A stretch of 36,781 bases of DNA from Spongiibacteraceae bacterium (GCA_030621845.1 JAUXHA010000014.1:1-36781), one strand, 5' to 3'; shown: positions 1 to 9,464, counted from the stretch's first letter. Made by a program: numbers and translations. The notes: generated by a model from the sequence alone, not told the origin.

Positions 1-3000
1 TGTAACTTATTGGATAAATCTGCACGCTGGGGCATTGATGCGCTGGGTTATGACACCAGCAGCTTGTTACTCGCCGAAGGTGTTATCAATCGTGTTCAGT
101 CTGACTTTCTTGAAACCATTTATACCATTCACAAAAATAACAGCCAGGACCTTAGTCTTTTTATTATAAAAAAGTCCTATTGCTCAGTAGCAGGTAACAT
201 TGATGGTGACGACCTGCTTGAGCAGGTGGTACTTACGCTGCTAAAAAACACTGGGATTGCAGCTTATTTCAACCAGGAGACTGCTTTTTCCAGTGGCCAG
301 CAGTATTTTACTGTATATGATGAAGTGCCCCCTCATTTTATCAATGCCTTGCCGGACTTAAACCTTGAAGCCACAGACTTTGGCGGTATTCGTACCTTTC
401 GCGCCATGCCCCAGATGGAGGCGTTGGTCAGGAGTAATGTCACTGATAATTGCGGCGGCGAGCCCGTATTGTCAGTAACGCAAGCCGGCGATAACCCAGA
501 CGAGCAGGTAAGCCTGGGGGAGCTGCTTACCCTGGGCGAGCGAGTCGTCATCTGGAAGGCTACGGATACTAATCCACACCCGGCGGGAGATCAGCAGAAT
601 TATTCGCCCATCACCAGCCAGCGTATCGTCGTGCGCGACACCAAGCCGCCATTGATGTTGGTGCCGCCAGCCAGGGTGTTATTGGTGCAAGAAGGTGCCG
701 CTGGCGTTGAGTTGGGTGAAGCCAATATCGGACATGCTGTTGCCATTGATATAGCTGATCCGACGCCGGCTATCAGTTACTTTATTGATGGACAGGAAAA
801 TCCCATTAGCTATTTATTCCCCGTTAACCAGCGCACTACGGTTAAATGGGTCGCCAGGGATGACAGCCAAAATAGTACCAGCGATATTCCCGAGAACGCC
901 CAGTTAGTCACGGTCAAAACCAGCAACCAGGCACCGGTAGCGACGACGGGTATTACCGCAAGTACCGTGACAGCAGCTCCGATTGATATTGTTTTGCATG
1001 CGTCTGACAGCGATACGATTGATGGCATCGTCGATCCGCTATGGTTCAGCATAAAACAACAGCCGCTCAAGGGTGAGTTTGTTGCTCCCTTGTACCCCTT
1101 TTTTATTGAAGACTATCGGGCCGGGGCCGGCGATACTATTGCCGGCTACGATCCCACCACGGATCTTACGCAGTTCCTGACAGATAATTACTGCGTCTTC
1201 GCCACGCCGCAAAATGGTATCACTCCGCCCATAGATTTTATTTTTAAACCCCGTTTTGTTCATGTGACAGATGCAGGTATACGCTATGCCCTGGATCACT
1301 ATTTTTCCTGCGATCTGAATGTTCAGAGGGCGGTATCGAGTAAGCTTCGTTTCTCAAAGTGGAATTCGCAAGGGGACTTTCTCGGACAGATCAATTTGGG
1401 GAGTACGCCATCGGAGTGGCCAAACAATGATGCCTTTGTTATCGATAGTGATGAGTATTTAAATTATTTTACGGTTTCAGATGCGGGTTCCAGTAGCCAG
1501 GTACTCAGTGTCAGTCGTTGTGAAACGGCGTTCGGCCTGGATCCCGTTAGCGGTTTACCGCAACAGCTTGACCGGCTGTCCAACTGCCGTGATTCATATA
1601 ATCTCGACACTGGATTGATAGCTGCTGAGAATAATAATGGTGTATTCGAGTACGCCATAATCGATAGTCGTCAGCAGATTATCTATTTGGCTAATGATTT
1701 CAGTATTTTCGCTTTTTCTTTGCCGGGGCTCGAATACCTTGGGCAGTTGGGGCCGAATGATATTAACGGTAAGGTGATAAGTGATTGGCTCGGGAGAGTG
1801 TCGGGCATGGCGGTTGGTACGGATGGCAGTGTGTATATTGCCGATAGCCAGGCAAACCGAATTCATAAAGTCAGTGGCAGCGCAATCGATATCGCAGGTA
1901 CTGTCACCCTGGGTGAATATGTGGGTTGGGCAGGCAAGTGTACCGACAGTGCTAATAACGCCTGTGATAAGGATAAGCAGCGCAGCCGCGGTTACAGCTG
2001 TAATTTTGCGGATAACAGCTGCCTGCTCAATGGCGAGGTTGCGGGTTCCAGTCAAAGTGCCGGTGCGGGGCAAGCGCAGTTTGATAGTCCCCGATACCTG
2101 GCTATTGATCCCAATGACATACTGTATATCGCCGACTACAACAATGAGCGCGTGCAACGACTGGGACCTGATGGCTCCTTTGCGGGTGAAACCGCAGGCG
2201 TTGACGATGTTGCCGCACAGGGCCCTATTGCCATTGATGGCCCCAGTTTTATCCTTGGGAATATGGGTAAACCCGCGTCACTCTCGGTCAACTCCAGCCA
2301 GTTTTATGTTGTCGACCAGAAAGCAGATTTTATCCATGTGTTTGGCACACTGCCCTTTAAGGATATTAAACCCGACCAGGTTACGGTGAGTTACGTGTCG
2401 GACCAGAATATCCCCAATCAGCAGGAAAATGGCCAGGATAGCTTTTTCTTCAGTGCCAATGATGGCCTGGAAAGCAGCGAGTGGGCTGAAGTGACCGTCA
2501 ATGTCAGTCGTAATTATCGCCCACCCTATGCCATCAGTGGCAAGTTGAGCACCAATGAAGATACTGCCCTGGCCTTAACTTTGCCCGCGGATGACCCCGA
2601 CGGAGTCAAAGAGCAGGGTGACTTCCTCGGGCTCGATAGTTTGACTTACACCATTAACCGCCAGCCGCAACACGGTACCCTGGTCGGGGCTGGTGCCAGT
2701 TGGACCTATACCCCGGATGCTAATTACTTTGGCGATGACAGTATTGAATTCTTTGTTAATGATGGCCGTGATGACTCCAATACGGCGACCTTAACTATCG
2801 AGGTGGTTTCGGTTAATGATTTGCCGGTGGTGACGATGGAATTACCCGCCAGGGTGGCGCTGGGTTTTCCAGCCCAGATCACTTCAACGTTTACTGATGA
2901 TCCCTCATTAAGCCATAGCGGAAGGACCTATTGGGAAAGTGGTGGTCTTGATTTTGGCCATAGCGATGAGGTAAAGACAAACCCCGGTATCACTATTGCC

Positions 3001-5829
3001 GATAACAATACCATGTTAATTGTGCAGCCACCCTTGCTTGATAGTGAGGGTCGCAGCTTTGCCGAACACACCTACACTACGCCGGGCACAAAAAATCCCT
3101 ATGTCTGTATTTTTGATGATCAAGGCGAGGTTCATTGTGATTATGATACCTTGCTAGTGGAGCCACTGGTGGTGCTTGGTGTAGGCGGGCGTATCTACCT
3201 TGATGCTGCCGACGACTATTTGCAGGATGTGCTGGATGACCAGCCCTTTACCTATGAGCTCACCATCGTCAATGGCCAGCCTTCAGTGGGTGCGGGCCTG
3301 GTAGCGAGTGATGTTAATCTGCTAGCGGAATTACCGGCGGCTATCACACTGGGTCAAATTACTATTAGCAAGGGCAGTTGCCAGCGTAATGGCCAGCAGC
3401 TGTTGTGCACGGTTGGCGATATGCAGCCCGGTGAAAACTCGGTGCTGACTATCGCTGCGGTGGGGCCAGGTAATCTTATTTATGATCAAGCCCGTGATAT
3501 CACCGGTGTTGTCACCACCACATCGAATGCTCTGGCCAATGAACTGGAGCTGATGATTGCCGTACAGTTACTCGCCGATACCACCGACAGTGATGGTGAC
3601 GGTATGAGTGATGCCTTCGAGTATAACTATGGTCTGAACCCTGCCAGTAATGATGCCTCCGGCGATGTTGATGCCGATGGGCTGACTAACCTTGCTGAAT
3701 TTGAATTGGCCACATCGCCGCGTGATTCCGATACCGATGGTGATGGCCTCAGTGATTTTAATGAGCAAAGTTTTGGTCTCGACCCCACCGTAGCCGATAT
3801 GGATTCCGATGGTTTGCTTGACGGTTATGAGGTCGATCATGGCCTTAATCCCATTAATGCAGACAGCGACGGGGATGGGATGCCCGATGGTTGGGAAGTG
3901 TATAACGGCCTGGATGCCCTCAACCCCGATGATGGCCTGCTCGACACTGATGGCGATGGACTGGCTAATATTGATGAATTCAACCAGGGCAGTGATCCGA
4001 ACATCGACAGCGTGCCGCCGGTGTTGGCAGCGGTCAGTGATTTCCGCCTGGCTGCTACCGGGGCATTGACCAGGGTAAGCTATCCTGTGTTCCAGGCGAG
4101 CGATGTAAAAGATGGCATTGTTGCGGTAACGGTAACACCCTCCGGGCCCCTGCCTGCGGGAATCAATACCTTAATCTTGATGGCTGAAGATGCTGCTGGT
4201 AATCGCGCCGAAGCAGAACTGAAAGTACTGATTGATCCGCTGGTTAACTTTAGCTATGACCAGCGCAGGCAGGAAGGGACCATTGTCAATGTACAGGCCT
4301 GGCTCAATGGCCCGGCTGTTGAATATCCGGTAGTGGTGCCTTACTCCATTAGTGGTAGTGCCAGTAACCCCGACGACCATAATGCGGTCGACGGCGAGTT
4401 GACTATCAGCGAAGGGGTGATGGGTGAGGTGCGGGTAACACTGGTCAGCGATGGTGAGCAGGAAGTGGACGAGTCGTTGGTGTTTACCATGGCAGAGGCG
4501 ACTAATGCGGTTCGTGGTATTCAGTCTGTGCACACGGTTAGCATAACGGACCAGAATATGCCGCCAGAGGTTAATATCATTACCCGTCAGCAGGGTGTCC
4601 CGGTGACGACGGTGTTCAGTAACGGCGGTACAGTTGATATCGAAGCGGTTATTAGCGATGCCGCCAATGAGCGTCATTCCATCGATTGGAGTTTGAGTGA
4701 TAGTAGCCTGGTTGAGCCAGCCGTGGTCAATGACGCTGCCTTTAGCAAGGACCCCTATGGCTTGATGAGTGGCGTCTACCCCTTGACCGCCAGGGTCACC
4801 GATAGTGGCGTACCCCAGGCAACGACACAGGCACGCAGCCGTTTGCGACTGCTTGCGAATGCGCCACGTCTACTCGCCGAAAACGACAGCGACGGCGATG
4901 GTAGCAATGACCAGGCAGAAGGCCACGGGGATAAGGATGCCGATGGTGTAGCGGATTACCTTGACGATATTGCCAGCACAAACCTGCAGCGCTTTGGCGA
5001 CACCGGGGCCAGGCTTGAAGTTACCCCGGGTATGGATTTGCGCTTGGGTCAATCGGTGTTTGCTTTAGGGCGTAGCCACCTGGCTTTAACCGAGGATGAA
5101 TTTGACCAGGATAAAGATTATGGCTATCCCAACGGACTGGCTGACTTTGAAATTCATGGCCTCGTAGCGGGTGCCAGTGCCAACGTGGTAGTGCCATTAC
5201 GCAGGCCTTTAATTGCTGCTGCGATCTACCGAAAAAACATAAACGGTCGCTGGCAAAATTTTGTCCACAGTAGTAACAATAGCATTGCATCGGCACTCGG
5301 CGAAGACGGCGCCTGCCCGCCAGTGGGTGACCCCCGGTATCGGACAGGTTTACATCCCGGAGATGGTTGCCTGCAGCTAACGCTCGTTGATGGCGGCCCC
5401 AATGACAGTGACGGGCTGGCAGACGGTGTCATCACTGACCCTGGTGGTATTGCGATTCCGGTGGAGATACGGGTGACGCACATTGCCAGTGGTCGGGAGC
5501 TGTCAGCGGATGCTGGCGGTGAGGTCGTTATGATGAAGCTCAGCGTCAGTTCCGAGTCGGGCAGTGTGTTGTTGTCTTCGCTAACACTGCAGGCTGCAGG
5601 CACGGGTAATGACCGGCGTATCGACAAAGTTAAGTTACAAATTGATGAGAACGGTAACGGTGAAGCCGGGCAAGGCGAGCGATTATTAGCCGAAGGAAAG
5701 TTCACGGACGATGATGGCCAGCTTCAGCTCACCCTGGATGACTGGGATGTGCCGGTAGGCACCACTGACATTCTGGTTATTTATAAATTCGCCGACCCCA
5801 TGATAAATAATGGAGACGCTGATGAATAA
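1..5829 (+). CDS. Giant multidomain secreted/surface protein with choice-of-anchor U domain (5' end outside window)
   Basis: The frame is open from the first base, so the N-terminus and any signal peptide lie outside the window; the TTG at 10 is probably not the real start. About 1,940 residues are visible. Domains by nucleotide position: a HYR-like module near 420-930; NHL/beta-propeller repeats about 1640-2350 (VYIADSQANRI, LYIADYNNERV); a cadherin-like module about 2520-2820 ending in SIEFFVNDG; a DUF11-like module about 3180-3560; thrombospondin type 3 calcium-binding repeats about 3580-4000 (DTDGDGLSD, DSDGDGMPD); a second HYR-like module about 4010-4235; a Calx-beta domain about 4240-4545; another Asp-rich calcium stretch about 4885-4960; a choice-of-anchor U domain about 5020-5460 (NGLADFEIHGL, DGGPNDSDGLADG); and a short beta domain to the end. 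No C-terminal anchor (LPXTG, PEP-CTERM or GlyGly-CTERM) is visible. It is probably an extracellular adhesin or matrix protein; the exact role is unknown. Confidence 0.85.
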   Translation, partial: CNLLDKSARWGIDALGYDTSSLLLAEGVINRVQSDFLETIYTIHKNNSQDLSLFIIKKSYCSVAGNIDGDDLLEQVVLTLLKNTGIAAYFNQETAFSSGQQYFTVYDEVPPHFINALPDLNLEATDFGGIRTFRAMPQMEALVRSNVTDNCGGEPVLSVTQAGDNPDEQVSLGELLTLGERVVIWKATDTNPHPAGDQQNYSPITSQRIVVRDTKPPLMLVPPARVLLVQEGAAGVELGEANIGHAVAIDIADPTPAISYFIDGQENPISYLFPVNQRTTVKWVARDDSQNSTSDIPENAQLVTVKTSNQAPVATTGITASTVTAAPIDIVLHASDSDTIDGIVDPLWFSIKQQPLKGEFVAPLYPFFIEDYRAGAGDTIAGYDPTTDLTQFLTDNYCVFATPQNGITPPIDFIFKPRFVHVTDAGIRYALDHYFSCDLNVQRAVSSKLRFSKWNSQGDFLGQINLGSTPSEWPNNDAFVIDSDEYLNYFTVSDAGSSSQVLSVSRCETAFGLDPVSGLPQQLDRLSNCRDSYNLDTGLIAAENNNGVFEYAIIDSRQQIIYLANDFSIFAFSLPGLEYLGQLGPNDINGKVISDWLGRVSGMAVGTDGSVYIADSQANRIHKVSGSAIDIAGTVTLGEYVGWAGKCTDSANNACDKDKQRSRGYSCNFADNSCLLNGEVAGSSQSAGAGQAQFDSPRYLAIDPNDILYIADYNNERVQRLGPDGSFAGETAGVDDVAAQGPIAIDGPSFILGNMGKPASLSVNSSQFYVVDQKADFIHVFGTLPFKDIKPDQVTVSYVSDQNIPNQQENGQDSFFFSANDGLESSEWAEVTVNVSRNYRPPYAISGKLSTNEDTALALTLPADDPDGVKEQGDFLGLDSLTYTINRQPQHGTLVGAGASWTYTPDANYFGDDSIEFFVNDGRDDSNTATLTIEVVSVNDLPVVTMELPARVALGFPAQITSTFTDDPSLSHSGRTYWESGGLDFGHSDEVKTNPGITIADNNTMLIVQPPLLDSEGRSFAEHTYTTPGTKNPYVCIFDDQGEVHCDYDTLLVEPLVVLGVGGRIYLDAADDYLQDVLDDQPFTYELTIVNGQPSVGAGLVASDVNLLAELPAAITLGQITISKGSCQRNGQQLLCTVGDMQPGENSVLTIAAVGPGNLIYDQARDITGVVTTTSNALANELELMIAVQLLADTTDSDGDGMSDAFEYNYGLNPASNDASGDVDADGLTNLAEFELATSPRDSDTDGDGLSDFNEQSFGLDPTVADMDSDGLLDGYEVDHGLNPINADSDGDGMPDGWEVYNGLDALNPDDGLLDTDGDGLANIDEFNQGSDPNIDSVPPVLAAVSDFRLAATGALTRVSYPVFQASDVKDGIVAVTVTPSGPLPAGINTLILMAEDAAGNRAEAELKVLIDPLVNFSYDQRRQEGTIVNVQAWLNGPAVEYPVVVPYSISGSASNPDDHNAVDGELTISEGVMGEVRVTLVSDGEQEVDESLVFTMAEATNAVRGIQSVHTVSITDQNMPPEVNIITRQQGVPVTTVFSNGGTVDIEAVISDAANERHSIDWSLSDSSLVEPAVVNDAAFSKDPYGLMSGVYPLTARVTDSGVPQATTQARSRLRLLANAPRLLAENDSDGDGSNDQAEGHGDKDADGVADYLDDIASTNLQRFGDTGARLEVTPGMDLRLGQSVFALGRSHLALTEDEFDQDKDYGYPNGLADFEIHGLVAGASANVVVPLRRPLIAAAIYRKNINGRWQNFVHSSNNSIASALGEDGACPPVGDPRYRTGLHPGDGCLQLTLVDGGPNDSDGLADGVITDPGGIAIPVEIRVTHIASGRELSADAGGEVVMMKLSVSSESGSVLLSSLTLQAAGTGNDRRIDKVKLQIDENGNGEAGQGERLLAEGKFTDDDGQLQLTLDDWDVPVGTTDILVIYKFADPMINNGDADE

Positions 5830-6055
5830 GCTTAGGTTAATTTTAGTCGTCGCTAGCAGTTTATTCTTCTCCGGTTGTGGTAATGGCGGCGGTGGAGGTG
5901 GAGGTGGAGGTGGCGGAAGTTTTAGTGAGAACCCCGGCAGTGCAGGTAGTTATTCAGTCACTGTAAGCGACGTTGTGGTGAAGAAAAAAGGCAGTGAGGA
6001 GACCATAACCGTAGAGGGTTTGCCACTGACCGGATCGATTTATCATAGGGAGTAG
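5822..6055 (+). CDS. Small glycine-tract lipoprotein (77 aa), unknown function
   Basis: ATG at 5822 overlaps the last 8 bases of the giant upstream gene (ATGAATAA), which suggests translational coupling. The protein begins with a lipoprotein signal peptide (MNKLRLILVVASSLFFSGC) with the lipobox F-S-G-C at residues 16-19. The mature part starts C-G-N, then eleven consecutive glycines, then about 45 residues ending in a short beta-like stretch (YSVTVSDVVV). Poly-glycine directly after the lipid-attached Cys is common in much larger surface lipoproteins of gammaproteobacteria, where it acts as a flexible spacer. Here the protein stops after 77 residues, so it may be a truncated remnant of a longer lipoprotein or a genuine small partner of the upstream protein. 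The gene runs into the convergent FadL gene with only 24 bases between them. No family is recognised. Confidence 0.6.
   Translation: MNKLRLILVVASSLFFSGCGNGGGGGGGGGGGSFSENPGSAGSYSVTVSDVVVKKKGSEETITVEGLPLTGSIYHRE
5886..5917 (+). repeat. GGTGGA-type microsatellite encoding the poly-Gly tract
   Basis: A run of GGN codons, mostly alternating GGT and GGA, encodes eleven glycines in the small lipoprotein. The six-base period means slippage would change the spacer length in frame rather than switch the gene off. Confidence 0.7.
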
Positions 6056-6079
6056 AGGTTTTGGCGGCGCTGGCCTGGA

Positions 6080-7318
6080 TTACTTTCCCAGTACCCAGTT
6101 GGCGCTGAGGGAGAAGAAAACGATGTCATTGGATTTATAGTTGCCGTTAAAACCAGTGAGGTTACCATCGTTGAGGCCATCGGAGCGGATCGGGGCACTG
6201 CCGTAATCGGCATAGACCAGGCTGCCAGCGATGCTGGGCCCTTTGGTCGGGGTATGTTCGAGGCCAAAGGCGTAGCGGAGTTGACGGTCGATGGGCAGGT
6301 CGGCGGTGCGATCATTTTTATCAACGGGGTTGGTGTCATAGGCGACGCCGGCATTGATGCGCCAGTGTTGGTTGATGTTGTGAGTGACACCGGCGGCGTA
6401 GTGATAGGTGTCCTCCCACTTACGGGGTAAGGCGGCGCCGTTGTTTTCAACGGAGATGGTGACATGCCCCATGTCGCTCCAGTTTTCCCAGCCCCAACTG
6501 AGATGGCCGGTGGTGGCGTCATTAAATTCATGACTCATGCTGACCCGAATTAGTTCTGACAGGGTCATGTTGGTTTTGGCGCTGGTGTTAACGCCGTCGG
6601 AAACTTCGAGATCGCCACCGTAGTCAGCCTCAAATTTAGAATTATAGTAAGCGCCGATACGGGTTCGTTCGGTAAATTCGTACAGGGTACTAAAGTTGAC
6701 AGCGACCACCGTGTCGTCGCCGTCCAGCGACGCGTGTTTGTCTGATTGTCCTGGGCCCGTAGGCACGGCGAGGTCCAGCTTGAGCCTGGTATACATGACC
6801 GGCAATCCAAAACCCACGGAGAGCTGGTCATTTATTTTGTAAGCCACCGAGGGCATCAGCACCATGGCGAGAATGTCGACGTCAGTTGCCTGGTAGCGAC
6901 CGGTCCAGTCATCGTGATAATCCAGCCCCGAACCTGACCAGCCAGCCATGGAGACACCAAGCCAGATTTCCTCGTTAATCTGTCGGGTATAAAAGGCACT
7001 TCCCACCGGGATGGTGTTGCCGGCATTGCCGCCGTCACCGTCACCATTGATCAGGCCATTGCTTTTGACATTAAATTCGACTTTGGAATAAATAAACCCG
7101 CCGGTAACCATGATTTGATCGCTGTCCAGGCGAGTCATTGAGGAAACGTTATGAATGGCGGCGGACGCATCATCGGTACCCGCGGCTGACCCGGCGCCTG
7201 CACGACCCTGGGAGGGGTCGCCGGCCTCATTAAGCCAGATGCCTCCGGCCAGGGTGCTGAGCGGTAACAGGCTGAGCGTAATCAGTGCAATTGGCTGTGT
7301 CAGGTAATGTTTGTTCAC
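6080..7318 (-). CDS. FadL/OmpP1/TodX-family outer-membrane transporter
   Basis: 412 residues, typical for the family. A signal peptide (MNKHYLTQPIALITLSLLPLSTLAGG) is followed by the FadL-type plug region G-I-W-L-N-E-A with an alanine/glycine-rich AGAGSAAGTDDASA stretch and H-N-V-S-S-M-T, and then alternating beta strands to an aromatic-rich C-terminus (FFSLSANWVLGK). Members import hydrophobic molecules, such as long-chain fatty acids or aromatic hydrocarbons, through the outer membrane. The start is GTG at 7318-7316, preceded by a GGAAAG ribosome site; the nearby upstream ATG runs straight into a stop. The gene lies downstream of the arylsulfatase on the same strand, about 290 bases away, so it may have its own promoter. 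The substrate cannot be told from sequence; the sulfatase and COMT next door make an aromatic compound plausible. Confidence 0.88.
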   Translation of the reverse strand: MNKHYLTQPIALITLSLLPLSTLAGGIWLNEAGDPSQGRAGAGSAAGTDDASAAIHNVSSMTRLDSDQIMVTGGFIYSKVEFNVKSNGLINGDGDGGNAGNTIPVGSAFYTRQINEEIWLGVSMAGWSGSGLDYHDDWTGRYQATDVDILAMVLMPSVAYKINDQLSVGFGLPVMYTRLKLDLAVPTGPGQSDKHASLDGDDTVVAVNFSTLYEFTERTRIGAYYNSKFEADYGGDLEVSDGVNTSAKTNMTLSELIRVSMSHEFNDATTGHLSWGWENWSDMGHVTISVENNGAALPRKWEDTYHYAAGVTHNINQHWRINAGVAYDTNPVDKNDRTADLPIDRQLRYAFGLEHTPTKGPSIAGSLVYADYGSAPIRSDGLNDGNLTGFNGNYKSNDIVFFSLSANWVLGK

Positions 7319-7539
7319 TACGAGCTTTCCATTGAGTGTTGGTATAATTTTTTTTGAACGGCGCCGATCTTGGCCGGTTGTGAACCCAGCTTAACCAGGG
7401 TGTCGAAGCCAATCCCCAGAGGCAGGCTTAATTGATCAGATTCCCAGTTATAGCGCCAGTTTGGCGCCATACCAATAATGTACCGTTACGGCGAAATAGC
7501 TGCGCAAAAACCATTGCCGATTATTGTAGCGGTTCAAGA

Positions 7540-7581
7540 CTGTATCTCGCAAGTAAGTGATTGTTTATTTGCGGGATACAG
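7540..7581. repeat. 17-bp inverted repeat between sulfatase and FadL gene (possible terminator or processing hairpin)
   Basis: CTGTATCTCGCAAGTAA (7540-7556) pairs along its full length with TTATTTGCGGGATACAG (7565-7581) around an 8-base loop. In a plus-strand transcript all 17 positions pair, two of them as G-U. In a minus-strand transcript the same two positions are mismatches. No long U-run follows on either side, so an intrinsic terminator is only one possibility. It starts about 30 bases after the sulfatase stop. Confidence 0.5.
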
Positions 7582-7609
7582 CGGTGGGCTTATTTTGATT
7601 TAAAGAAAA

Positions 7610-9268
7610 TTAGTCATTCTTAATTTCATTGGGGCCATTATCGCCGCCGGTGCAAAAACCTGCCAGCCACCATTGACGTTGGCAATCATAGATTAACCGG
7701 CCGCGTTCACCGTGCATACGATCCAGCGGCTTGAGCGCAAATGCTGGTGGCATGCCGGGTGCGGGGCCGCTTTGCAAGTCTTCCAGCGGAATAGGATAAG
7801 TAGACCAGTCCTTGGGGGCGCGCCAGCCAGGCGGGGGCACCAGTTGCGAGCGGGTGCCGGAAATAGGGTAGAGCGAGCGCCATTCAATGATGGCTTGATT
7901 CAACTCAGCTACCACATCGGGGTGTTTACTGGCGAGGTTATTATACTCATTAGGATCTTTAGAAATGTTAAACAGATAATTGGTTACCGTGGTACTTTGC
8001 TGGTCCTGGGTTATTTCCTGCACCAGCTTCCATTTATCATTAAATGCGGTCAGGGAAAACTGACCGAAGATAGGTGTTTCAGAGGCAAAGAAGACCAGCT
8101 CCTTACGCGGTATTTTTTTGCCGTCGGCAATCGCTGGAAACATATTACGGCCATCGAGCTTGCGGCGATTTTTTGTCTCAATACCGGCGGCAGCGGCCAG
8201 CGTAGGGAACACATCCATCGCGGTCATGATGGAGTTCATTTTGGTTCCGGCCTCAATGCCGGCGGGCCAGCGCATTACTGAAACCACGCGAATGCCGCCT
8301 TCAAAGGTATCTCCTTTACCGCCGCGCAGCGGTACGTTATCGGCGCCGCCTACGGAGTAAGCTGCACCACCATTATCACTGAAAAACAATACCAGGGTAT
8401 TGTCGGCGATACCTTCCTCATCCAATGTTTGCAGTACGCGGCCAATGGCCTGATCCATACCGTCAACCACTGCTGCATACATTGGCCTGGCGCTGGGTTG
8501 CAGCATCAGCTTGGCTATTTTACGGGTATCATCCGTAGTCGCACTGCGAGCCGGTTTCAAATCGGTATTGATATCCTTGTATTTATCCTGCAATTCCTGC
8601 GGCGCATCCAGTGGCGTATGGGGCGCGATAAAAGGCATATAGACAAAGAAGGGTTTGTTCTTGTCACGTTGGCGAATATAACGGCTTACTTCGTCCGCCA
8701 GTAAATAGGTTTCATAACCCTGGTCATCAATGGAAACACCGTTGCGCTGAAAATCCTTGCCCTTCTGATTGGCAAAGGGAGGGAAGAAGCCCACTTCCGT
8801 ATGCAGGTGGCCGTAAAAGTGCTGAAAGCCGCGTTCATTAGGATGGTAACTCTGCTGGGCGTGACCCAGGTGCCACTTGCCCACCATCGCAGTTTGGTAG
8901 CCGGCCGCCTCGAAACTCTGCGGCATAAAATGTTCATCCGGGTGAATACCGTTTGTATGCCAGGGCATAATCACCCCGTAGACAACGCCCAGTCGAATGG
9001 GATCGCGACCGGTCATCAATGCCGCGCGGGTGGGTGAACAGATAGGCGTGGTATAAAAACGATCGAGTTGTACCCCTTCACTGGCGAGGCGGTCCAGTGA
9101 TGGCGTATCAATATCACCATGGTGGTAACCGACATCGGCCCAACCCAGGTCATCGGCGAGCATGACAATGATATTGGGGCGGTCTGCGGCCAGGGCAACA
9201 TTTGAAATTGCCAGAAGCAGGGTCAGCAGCGACCTTCTTAACAGGCATTGCTTAGTAACTTGGGACAT
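7610..9268 (-). CDS. Exported arylsulfatase (arylsulfatase B-like, formylglycine type)
   Basis: 552 residues with a Sec signal peptide ending A-L-A|A-D near residue 27. The mature protein opens with the alkaline-phosphatase-superfamily core P-N-I-I-V-M-L-A-D-D-L-G-W; Asp39-Asp40 would bind the metal. The sulfatase signature C-S-P-T-R is at residues 77-81, and Cys77 must be converted to formylglycine. MVGKWHLG and FFSDNGG, two more conserved active-site blocks, are present. The overall pattern resembles arylsulfatase B/I/J, which hydrolyse sulfate esters of sugars or aryl compounds. The maturation enzyme is not in the window. ATG at 9268 has a GAGGT ribosome site about 7 bases upstream and a strong promoter further up. 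The gene is divergent from the COMT gene and upstream of the FadL-type gene on the same strand. The substrate is unknown; the protein acts in the periplasm or outside the cell. Confidence 0.92.
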   Translation of the reverse strand: MSQVTKQCLLRRSLLTLLLAISNVALAADRPNIIVMLADDLGWADVGYHHGDIDTPSLDRLASEGVQLDRFYTTPICSPTRAALMTGRDPIRLGVVYGVIMPWHTNGIHPDEHFMPQSFEAAGYQTAMVGKWHLGHAQQSYHPNERGFQHFYGHLHTEVGFFPPFANQKGKDFQRNGVSIDDQGYETYLLADEVSRYIRQRDKNKPFFVYMPFIAPHTPLDAPQELQDKYKDINTDLKPARSATTDDTRKIAKLMLQPSARPMYAAVVDGMDQAIGRVLQTLDEEGIADNTLVLFFSDNGGAAYSVGGADNVPLRGGKGDTFEGGIRVVSVMRWPAGIEAGTKMNSIMTAMDVFPTLAAAAGIETKNRRKLDGRNMFPAIADGKKIPRKELVFFASETPIFGQFSLTAFNDKWKLVQEITQDQQSTTVTNYLFNISKDPNEYNNLASKHPDVVAELNQAIIEWRSLYPISGTRSQLVPPPGWRAPKDWSTYPIPLEDLQSGPAPGMPPAFALKPLDRMHGERGRLIYDCQRQWWLAGFCTGGDNGPNEIKND

Positions 9269-9320
9269 GATATTACCTCGGGGCTGTACGAAGAGGGCGG
9301 GAGTCTTTAATTGTGCTGCA

Positions 9321-9349
9321 ATGATAGGGAATAGCCTTCATCCAATCAA
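9321..9349 (-). promoter_or_regulatory. Sigma70-type promoter for the arylsulfatase
   Basis: Reading the minus strand, TTGATT (9349-9344) is followed by a 17-base spacer and TATCAT (9326-9321), matching the -35/-10 consensus at 4/6 and 5/6 positions. It lies about 55 bases upstream of the sulfatase ATG. The -35 hexamer lies inside the 22-bp palindrome at 9339-9360. Confidence 0.6.
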
Positions 9350-9360
9350 GTGATTGGATG
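9339..9360. promoter_or_regulatory. Perfect 22-bp palindrome (10-2-10), likely operator of the sulfatase/COMT divergon
   Basis: CATCCAATCA (9339-9348), AG, TGATTGGATG (9351-9360) form a perfect inverted repeat. It covers the sulfatase -35 element on the minus strand. On the plus strand its right arm holds TTGGAT (9354-9359), which is 16 bases from TTTAAT (9376-9381), a possible promoter for the COMT gene. This arrangement is what a dimeric regulator controlling both genes would use. No regulator gene is nearby. Confidence 0.6.
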
Positions 9361-9464
9361 GGGTGATGGCTAATATTTAATCTAAGTGTTGGTATCTCGA
9401 GGGTGTCTTTTGTAAAATGATTTTTGCAGGGTGATTTAACATGACACAAAAAATGAGGTGAATT

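Noticed and set aside
1594-2157. A 187-codon minus-strand open frame within the giant surface-protein gene.
   Set aside because: It lies opposite the NHL-repeat region, has no ribosome site or family resemblance, and is a shadow frame.
7712-8281. A 189-codon plus-strand frame opposite the arylsulfatase.
   Set aside because: The minus strand carries conserved sulfatase sequence throughout; the frame is a shadow.
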